A stretch of DNA of 64,000 bases. It comes from Amblyomma americanum (taxonomy: Eukaryota > Arthropoda > Arachnida > Ixodida > Ixodidae). The notes under the pieces were generated by a model. It searched no databases, was not told the DNA's origin, and saw only the letters and a list, made by a program, of their open reading frames with translations. The stretch spans positions 66,018,149 through 66,082,148 of the forward strand of contig NC_135505.1 of NCBI RefSeq assembly GCF_052857255.1, read 5' to 3'. How positions within the stretch are numbered: the stretch's first letter is position 1; every line of letters starts with the position of its first letter. Shown piece by piece: positions 56,075 to 64,000 of the stretch. The position numbers and the translations under genes are program-made.

Positions 56075-57600
56075 TCACTGAAAATGCAGACATCTCCCCT
56101 GTATCGAGGACTGCGCGACCCTAATGCTTAACAGACATGGCAGAAATTTATTCAGTGTAATGAAATTACAGTAACTAATTTAATTTTCTCAGTCGTTTAT
56201 GCTGTAATTCTTTGCTCTCCTTGGGCGGTAATTTAGCAATGTAATCAATTAGCTTGAAGCGGTAATATTATGGCAACAAGTAAATAATTACTAACGAAAT
56301 AACATTTGCTGAGTATTGAACCCGCTCTCCTACTTTTATCGATAATGCTTTGGCCCCGTATTTCCGGAGCTGAGCAAGAAAAATGCGCGACCAGCAATAA
56401 CCAGCACTACACCGAAGCGGCGTTCGTGGAGGAAAGGCAATGCGCGCGCAGGCATCAGCACAGCCTTGCTGAAGAGAAGATCTATAGGGCTACCCATCTT
56501 TCAGCACTGCGTACGGTCGCACAAACAGACGCGCTGCAGGGAAACCAGGTGAGCACCGTGACCATGGGCGCCATTGTGCACCTATGCACAGACATACTGC
56601 CAATGCTCCAGCGAGTACAGAGTCGATCCCACTTGTCTAGAGCGCTCGGGCGGTGTGCTGCGCAGCAAATTAACTGAAATATTTTCGCAACTGCTTTGCT
56701 AGCGTTAAGGCGCTGATGCCTGTGCGGTTCACTTATCTATACGGCGGCTCTCCAGCGGAAGCATTATGAGAGAAAGTCAATATATGCTTTAGAATGTCTC
56801 CTTATTTCCCGCGGAAGGCATCTCTCGAGTGCTCTAGACAAGTGTGATCGACTCTGTACTTCCCTCTCGACTAAGAAAAAGTCTCAGATGATATATAAAA
56901 CACTCGTTTGGGAGTTCTTGCGAAAACTAGCTCCTCTCACTGGCAACATAGGCGTCAGCATTACCGCGACGTGCAGTTTATTTCCGCCAACGTGCCTTCA
57001 GTGCGAGTCAAATGAACAGCAGAACTGGCAGCTTGTCTGCACCCAGGTGCCTTTTGGAGACTATCATTGTACACAAGCAGTCGATGCACTTCCAATGTTT
57101 CGCGGATGAAAAATTCTTCAGAATCAAGAGTGCTAAACCATATTACGCATTGAACGTTGAGCTTCTGATTAAAGTGCGATGTGAGCAATTATACAAATTA
57201 CGCCAACAGGTTGACCTCATCTACGTCATCAAAGCAGCTTTTCTTGGACTAGGGCTACCTTTCATCAAAGAGGAGCAAAATTTCCGACGCTTACTTCCAA
57301 ACTCAGTGGTGGTGCAAGGATCAAAAAAATTTGATAATTTGGCAGGAAATCTGACCAATCCGCAACTTTTTAAATGCCGAAACTAAACAGTAATTCAAAA
57401 TTAATTCCTATAACATTTGGGAAGTAATTGTAATATAATGTCATCACCATATTAGAGCAGTAATTTGCAGTGCAACTTAATTGCTTCATTAAGGTTTTTA
57501 GGAAAGCTCTTAGTTATGTAATTTATTTACGCTTCAAAAGTAATTTTGCCATCTATGATGTTGAGCAGCTGGGAATGTAACAATTACCGTGCTATCATCA
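56075..57600. other. Region framed by GTAATT-rich, inversely oriented blocks
   Basis: 56160-56300 and 57380-57590 are both rich in GTAATT/AATTAC motifs in roughly opposite orientation, as in subterminal repeats of some non-autonomous DNA transposons. The interior has no recognised protein. Exact termini and duplication not found. Confidence 0.35.
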
Positions 57601-58177
57601 AAGTTTCCTCACAAAAAACTCCTTCGTTCCCAGCACGGGCAATCATCTCAGCTTCCCGCAATCAGGCACTTATTACACAACATTGTTGCTATCTATAGTC
57701 GGGTACAACTTTAGAAGACAGGAGGGGCCCCGCCCAGATGACCGAAGCGCAGCAGCCAATTGCCTCCGCGACTAAAGAAATAGTCCCGCTCAAAAAATTG
57801 TGACTGCTTCTAAAACGCGTATTTGTCGGTATAAATAAGATTTGTGTATCTTGATGAGTGGTTTAGTAAAAGTATCATGATGCAAATGCTTCAGCACATG
57901 CCGGATCGCGAGAGAAAATTAACTCCGTGCCTTCAACAACGCTGTGCGTCGTCTGCTACGGAGCGAGATCGACGGCACCGGGCGTGTAATTACTAAACAG
58001 TCTGGCTCAATAGCATAGGATTTATATGTATTTTTTGTGTGTTTTCGCAAGCTTATTTTTTTAATGTGTGAGGCTTATTTTTCAATTGCTACTTGTTTCT
58101 TTTTTTTGCGGTTGCGAACCTACAATCTCGTGAGTTCGCGCACGTTCGCGCACGGCATTCCGTACCTCTTTTCCGCC
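57601..58177. other. No recognised feature; upstream of the transposase
   Basis: May contain the 5' end of the transposase element, but no inverted repeat was located. Confidence 0.4.
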
Positions 58178-59639
58178 ATGGAGGCCAGCGAGGTGACATC
58201 AGAACGCGAGCCTTTGTTGCCGAACGAGCCTTGTGTCGCATCGATGATCACACCACCAAGGAGCCTCGGCAAGAGCAAGAGCGGCCGCATCCTGAACAGC
58301 GATTCACGCAACATGATCTTCCACTGCTACACGTTTTGGCGTAACAGGGAGCCTGAACGCAGCGTAGAGGAGACGAGCAAGTTTGTCGCTGACATGCTCG
58401 GTGTCAGCGAAAGGACTGTGTTCAGGGTGAGGGTGGAAGTTAAAGCTTCGCATTTTTTGGGTGGAAAACTGACGACGCCGTCGCGAAAGCGCCCACGCAA
58501 TGCGGAGAAGAGAAGACGCAGAGCGAAGTTTGACAGCTTCACGTTTGACGCTGAGGTCATGTGTGCACGATTTCTTTCGCCGCAACGAGATACCGACGGT
58601 CGAGAAGATCACTATAGAGTTCTCGGAGCGTATGGAACTCCCATTACTCAGGCGGTGTACTGTACTTCGCCTGCTTGCCGAGATCGGCTTCAAGCACGAA
58701 AAGAGAAGCCGCAACTCGCTGCTTATCGACCGGGATGACATCACCGATTGGCGGAATCGCTACCTCCGTGACGTGGAGCGCTACCGAGCGGAAGGCCGAA
58801 AGGTCTGCGTGGACGAGACATGGGTGACGGCGGGACACACTCGGTCGATCGTGTGGACAGACACCGTGGTGCAGAAGCGCGGACGCCTGTTCGCTTGAGC
58901 AAATGGCCTAAGGTCTAAAACAACCTTCTGGGAAAGTTCAGCGCCTGATCGTCTCGCACATCGGCAGCAAGGATGGCTTCGTCGACGGCTGCTTGGATGG
59001 ATTCCGAGGCCAAAAGACAGGCGACTACCACGAGGAAATGGATGGCAATCGCTTTGAGGGCTGGTTTAATGGCGTTCTGCAGAAGTTGCCAGCTGGTAGC
59101 GTCATTGTTTATACAATGCACCTTACCATAGCCGACGAGAAGAGAAATTGCCGACGACGGCCTGGAAGAAAGAGAAGATCCAGGAGTGGCTCACTAGCAA
59201 GAACACCTGCGCTGAAAGGATGATAAGGAAGCAGCTGCTTGAGCTGGTGGCATCAGTAAAGTCACGCTTTCTGCGCTACATCGTAGACAATGCAGCTGTA
59301 AGCGCCGGTTGCTTTGTACTCAGGCTCCCGCCATACCACTGCGAATTTAATCCCATTGAGCTTGTGTGGGCCAAGGTCAAAAATGGCATCGCTGCGGACA
59401 ACAGAAACTTCAAGCTGTCCATGGTCGACGCCATCTTGAGGGAGAAAATCAAGCACGTAGCGGCGGAAGACTGGTCGAAGAGCATTCGGCACGTGATGGA
59501 CTTGGAGGCAAAGTTCAGACTTGACACGTCTGGGAGTGAGCACATTCAACCCATCATCATCCAGCTAGGTGAAGAAGACACTGAAGAAACCGACTCGGAC
59601 AGCGAGCTGTCTGACATTGAGCCACTCGACGAAGCATAA
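58178..59639 (+). pseudogene. Tc1/mariner-superfamily (DDE_3) transposase with a long D-E spacing
   Basis: ATG 58178 starts the frame. N-terminal: NMIFHCYTFWRNREPERSVE with a helix-turn-helix MLGVSERTVFRV; after a frameshift near 58540, VLRLLAEIGFKHEKRSRN and CVDETWVTAGHT (first catalytic Asp). TGA at 58896-58898; the next frame has VQRLIVSHIGSKDGFVDG and FEGWFNGVLQKLPAG. Another shift near 59115-59125 gives NAPYHSRREEKLP, where the preceding catalytic Asp appears as Tyr, then IQEWLTSKN, LRLPPYHCEFNPIELVWAKV (third catalytic Glu) and an acidic tail to TAA 59637-59639. About 81 residues separate the second and third catalytic positions, against 34-41 in typical Tc1/mariner proteins. Inactive. 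Confidence 0.82.
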
Positions 59640-59898
59640 CGGCTTCTTTTAACGAAAGAGCAGCCTTTATTAGGGCTACCGAAATTTTTCCGGTTGGTTC
59701 GCAACAGACAGCCATCCATTCCGTGACCTCTGAAATAAATAAGCAGTTCCATTTATGGCGTATTCCTTATAATAGAAGCTCAATTCTGATAAGCAACGTC
59801 CTGCACACATTGTGCTCGATTTAAGAAGTGGCACAGAAACATGTTTAAATGCTGGTATATCTGAATGGAAACACAATTGTTAACTCTGATTATCTTTT
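59640..59898. other. No recognised feature
   Basis: Possible 3' region of the transposase element; no inverted terminus identified. Confidence 0.4.
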
Positions 59899-60612
59899 GC
59901 GGGCTCAAAATGCTCATTCAGGCAGCCACCATCAAGTTTGACGGGCCCCATGTTGAAAGAACAGTATTCAAGGCACGCTTTATAGCTCTGTTAGCAGTCT
60001 GCACTGGAAATCGCAGCCATGCCATAGCCAGTGCTGCTGCGATAAAAGTAATCAACACGAAACTGACAGCCACTGTTAGCAGCTTGCACGGCAAAGCACA
60101 TTCATGTGGTTGTATTGTTTATTTTGGTTATCTGGCGCACACAAGTAATGAGAAGAGGAGAATAAATATGAAACATCATTAGCTTATTGAGGGCCAAAAT
60201 GCTCATTCAGGCAGCCATCTTCGAGTTTGACGGGTCCCATGTTGAAATAACAGTATTCAAGGCACGCTTTATAGCTCTGTTAGCAGTCTGCACTGGCAAT
60301 CGCAGCCATGTCATAGCCAGTGCTGCTGCGATACCAGTTATCAACACGAAACTGACAGCCACTGTTAGCAGCTTGCACGCCAAAGCACATTCATGTGGTT
60401 GCATTGTTTATTTTGGTTATCTGGCTCACACAAGTAATGAGAATAAGAGAATAAATATAAAACATCATTAGCTTATTGAGGCCCAAAATGCTCATTCAGG
60501 CAGCCATCGTCGAGTTTGACGGGCCCCATGTTGAAATAACAGTAGTCAGAGCACGCTTTATGGCTCTGTTAGCAGTATGCACTGAAAATCGCAGCCTTGT
60601 CATCGCCAATTT
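59899..60612. repeat. Tandem satellite, 289-bp period, about 2.5 copies
   Basis: AAAATGCTCATTCAGGCAGCC recurs at 59907, 60196 and 60485, spacing 289 twice. The third unit is cut off near 60612. High similarity between units indicates a recent duplication. Each full unit has an open frame of about 94 codons that I regard as incidental. Confidence 0.88.
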
Positions 60613-62460
60613 TTAATTTATTTATCGGACTTTGGCACTAACGCGATTGCAAGCACAATTATTAACGTGAATAACTTTGCTAGCATTTTTTTGTCATATT
60701 TAGGTACCGGAAAATGCTCAGCAAGGTTGAACGTGTTTTAGTGAGTCACTTTGATCAATACAAGCCGTAGGCAAAATGACAGCCAGATTCAGACAGTGAT
60801 ATTGGTGAGGTAATAAATGGTGAAAGCTGCAAAAGCTCTCACAGCACTGCTTTGCTGGACTCCATTCACTAGAAAACTGCATTTGTAATGATGAAAGCGT
60901 CAAGACAGGAAATGATAATCCACTGCCCAATGTAATATGTACCTCCACATGTGACGGGCAGTGAAACCATCTATTTATTAAGACTGAATGCAACAGCATC
61001 GCAAGATGCTGTTGCACAATATGGCACCCTTTCATGTGCACTCCTGGCGAGCTGCCGTATGCACTGATGCATAAACATATTAACAGAGGTAAGAGACAAA
61101 GTTATTGCGCAAGCCACGTGGTGCTTTTAATATTTTGTGTCTGTCAATGTTTCTGTTGTCACAGCTGATAGAAGTTTCTTTACTGCAAGTTGGTTAATCA
61201 CGTTGCGACAACAGCACAAGAAGCAAGGTCAGAATAGTCGGAGAAAACACAGCAAGATGGCAGACTGAGGAGTCAAGGTAGACAAGAGTGTAAGGATTTA
61301 GTGACACCGAAGATGCCAGCCCTGCTATTCACAGGACTTGGTGCTTTGAATGAGACGAGTTAATGAAATTGTAAAGGAAGAGGTGGATGCAGCATGCTTA
61401 CATTAACAAACAGAAAAATAAAAGGACAGAAGTAGGAATAATAAACACATACACGCACAGAAGCACTCACATATTCACACAGATGCGCACAAACGCGAGC
61501 GCGAAAACTAAGATCTAAATTGCAAAAAAGGGGAAAATAACAAATACAAACAAACACGCAAGAAAACATGCACACACATTTAATGCAGACGCGAGTAAAG
61601 GTATTAGGAGTCAGTTCACAAGCAGCTGTGCCTACTTTGTCGTATTTTTATTTGATGTACATATTGGCTCTGTTGCCTTCACTGTCTTGGAATTTTTTTA
61701 GTAGCAACATATCATAACAATCGAAAAGCAGCGCAAAGCTGTGTTGTGGGAAAGCAAGTCGAGCGCTGGCATCACAACTGATGTGCGATTGTGTCACAGC
61801 AGGCATTCTACAGCTGGCGCGTGCAGTGAGCGAAGAATTCTAAGCCATACAGAGACGCGAATTCATGCCAAGCTCCAATGTAAAGGCACCAGTGGCTGTA
61901 GCTCAAGAGGATTAACCACAGAATAACCGCATCAGCCGTGATGCATATCTATCGGCTGACGCCGCTGGCTTGAGAGCCTCCTTTGAATAGCGTTTGCATA
62001 TGTCCGGTGAGGCTGTGCTGTATTCATTTAAGGAATAATTATTGTATTTTATCAGTATAAGAGATGATGTGAGTTACATAAAGCAGCTTGCTTTTACGAT
62101 TCATCTTCATCATCAAATCGCTATGAAAACGTGTAAAAAAGTGTTCGCGATAAGCAAGGTTAAAGGATGTCAAGGGACATAAGTTAGAGGACGAAATAAA
62201 AAAAAGACAAACTAAGTGTCCTGCCGATGCGAGTACAAATACCACATTGAGAATGATAAAATGATGAAAACTGATAGTGCCTTCACCAATGCCTTCGTTA
62301 GGACGGGCAATAAAAATCAAAGAGAAACTGTCCCACAAACACAGTCAAAGAGAGAGGGGGGCTGCAAAATCTTGCACAAAGCGCAGAGTGATGTCATTCC
62401 GGCTCAGAACCCAGCCGCTATGTCCGCATTTTAGCGGACGCGAAATGCAACAAGGCCCGG
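60613..62460. other. No recognised feature; CA-rich patch near 61445-61575
   Basis: Non-coding sequence with a CA-rich low-complexity stretch; no gene or repeat family recognised. Confidence 0.45.
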
Positions 62461-62525
62461 GCTATTTACCCCAGGTGGTCGAATTAGTTCGAAGAGGCTC
62501 CAGTGCGCTGTCCCTCATAGCCAGT
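62461..62525 (+). mobile_element. SINE middle-region scrap
   Basis: ACCCCAGGTGGTCGAATTAG, then a diverged GGCTCCAGTGCGCTGTCCCT. It matches the SINE core; the head and tail are absent. Confidence 0.45.
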
Positions 62526-62738
62526 ACTCGAACGAATTGGTATTATTTCATTGTAGCTTTTCCCAGTTCGCAGGTTACTCTTCCTGTAACAGGTTTTATT
62601 CCTGTGGTCGCGTGAAAAATTAATTATACATTACTGAACAATAGTATCGCATACTTTGGTAATGTGGTTCAGCATTCCGGTGGCGCTGTATTTAAAGCAT
62701 GCCAGCCAGATAGCACACCAGCGAACAAGCCGGCATGA

Positions 62739-63645
62739 AGACAGCGTCAAGGATCCGGGATCACGTGGAACGCTCACGTTCTTTCCTTTTTGTCACAAGA
62801 GACCTGTCGGAAACTAAACTTCGCCACAGAATTGTATTTCTGGAATTGTGCTTTAACTTACAACGATACAGCTTATTGTGCAAACCAAAGCATTCCTCAT
62901 TTTGCTTACACCAGGGTTAGACAGGGTCAAGGATCCGTGATCACGTGCAACGCTCTAGTTTTTGCCCCTGTTGTCACAAGAGGCCTGTCGGAAACTAAAG
63001 ATCGTGACAGAATTATATTTTATGGAATTGTGCTTTAACTTTTGACGATACGGGTTGTCGTGTAAACCAAAGCTTTCCTCCCTTTGCTTACACAAGGGTT
63101 AGTCAGTGTCAAGAATCCGTCACGACATGCAACGCTCAGGTTTTTTTCCCCCTGTTCTCACAAGAGGCCTGCCGGGAACTAAACAGCATGACAGAATTGC
63201 ATTTGTGAAATTGTGCTTTAACTTATGATGATAGAGGTTGTTGTGTAAACCAATATTTTCCTCAATTTGCTTAAACCGGGGTTAGACAGCGTCAAGGATT
63301 CGTGATCACGTGCAACGCTCACATTTTTCCCCCTGTTGTCACAAGAGGTCTGTAGGAAACTAAACATCATGAGAGAATTGTATTTATGGAATTGTGCTTT
63401 AACTTATGCCGAAACAAGTTGTTATGTAAACCAAAGCTTTCGTCACTTTGCTTGTACCAGGGTTAGACAGGGTCAAGGATTCATGATCACGTAAAACGCT
63501 CACAATTTTTTCGCATGTTGTCACAAGAGGCCTGTCGGAAACTTGTCATCATGACAGAATTGCATTTCTGGAATTGTTTTACCTTATGCCGAAACAGGTT
63601 GTTAAGTAAACCAAAGCTTTCGTCACTTTATTTACAGCAGGGAGG
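62739..63645. repeat. Tandem satellite, about 181-bp period, five copies
   Basis: The start motif AGACAGCGTCAAGGAT (with variants) recurs at 62739, 62919, 63101, 63284 and 63465 (spacings 180, 182, 183, 181). Each unit also has CCGTGATCACGTGCAACGCTC-like, GTCACAAGAGGCCTGTCGG-like and CAAAGCTTTCCTCA-like blocks. Units are moderately diverged. Confidence 0.9.
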
Positions 63646-63921
63646 GACCTATTCCTGGTGTAAACAGCGTGACGTGCAACGGGAAAGGCCCGATGGGCAA
63701 AGTCGCCAACTTTTTTCCTAAACGAGCATTGCACGTGACGAGCTCCTGCTGCCCATGCCGGTTACAAGGCGCATGCTTTGCGAGCCAGACATGAGACACG
63801 TGCGCCGGTGTCGAATGCAGGGAGAGGTCTATTGAAAGTTGACATTTCCCAGCACACAGAGGTGAAAGGAGCGTTGGGTATTCTACGGAGCAATTGTTAC
63901 GCGGTCCGGGGGCGACAGGTT
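63646..63921. other. No recognised feature
   Basis: Short GC-richer stretch with no assigned function. Confidence 0.4.
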
Positions 63922-63968
63922 GCGGGAGGGAGGGAGGGAGGGAGGGAGGGAGGGAGGGAGGGAGGAAG
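63922..63968 (+). repeat. (GGGA)n microsatellite
   Basis: About eleven GGGA units near the right edge. Confidence 0.9.
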
Positions 63969-64000
63969 GGGAAGAGGCAGTTGAAGCCTGACGACGTCTA

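Noticed and set aside
59899..60471. Repeated open frames of 94-105 codons as a small gene family
   Set aside because: They recur only because the 289-bp satellite unit recurs; no domain or start context.
62739..63645. CRISPR-like array
   Set aside because: Units are contiguous 181-bp repeats without unique spacers; eukaryotic satellite.

Overview
The window reads as nuclear DNA of an arthropod, most likely a hard (ixodid) tick. It has no bacterial gene organisation. It is dominated by LINEs, Penelope-like elements, a Ty3/Gypsy element, cut-and-paste transposons, satellites and a tRNA-derived SINE whose central module I associate with ixodid genomes (species assignment is inference from memory of these repeat families; no database was consulted).

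Layout. 1-338 (minus) is the start of a Ty3/Gypsy gag running off the left edge. 1922-2241 is a complete SINE with a 13-bp target duplication. 2597-3165 is a 138-bp satellite. 3469-4260 and 19879-20684 are the left and right halves of one kind of hAT-like element, with nearly matching 8-bp outer flanks. Between them lie two head-to-head copies of an I-superfamily LINE (about 5686-10990 minus; 11608-16379 plus, flanked by an 8-bp duplication), an EB1-family (microtubule plus-end protein) retrocopy interrupted by the second LINE, and a decayed RTE LINE carrying a MITE. 20870-21400 is the 3' end of a Penelope-like element.

22425-32300 holds the only convincing host gene: three coding exons (22475-22588, 27722-28063, 31436-31939) with good splice signals, all phase 0. 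They encode a single-pass membrane protein with a signal peptide, a glycosylated ectodomain and a C-terminal transmembrane helix plus short tail. Its first intron contains a decayed CR1-like LINE; its second holds a perfect 36-bp hairpin, a (TTTA)n-tailed repeat, a SINE fragment and two copies of another repeat.

32716-33500 is a PIF/Harbinger transposase pseudogene. 33720-36904 (minus) is a nearly intact RTE LINE with a tRNA-like 5' head. 36921-39490 (minus) is a 5'-truncated Penelope-like element with RT, GIY-YIG endonuclease, a tandem 3' repeat and a hammerhead-like motif. 39502-50127 is mostly unrecognised DNA with SINEs, a microsatellite and LINE scraps.

50133-56069 is a full Ty3/Gypsy insertion with two LTRs (about 0.94 kb each without the SINE nested in the left one) and a 5-bp target duplication. 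It carries gag, protease and integrase but no reverse transcriptase; the protease-integrase adjacency suggests the unusual Gmr1-like gene order followed by loss of RT/RNase H. 58178-59639 is a Tc1/mariner-superfamily transposase with an exceptionally long second-to-third catalytic spacing. 59899-60612 (289 bp) and 62739-63645 (181 bp) are further satellites.

Most coding sequence here is mobile-element pseudogene. The elements interact as nested insertions, which gives a relative chronology, rather than as a pathway.
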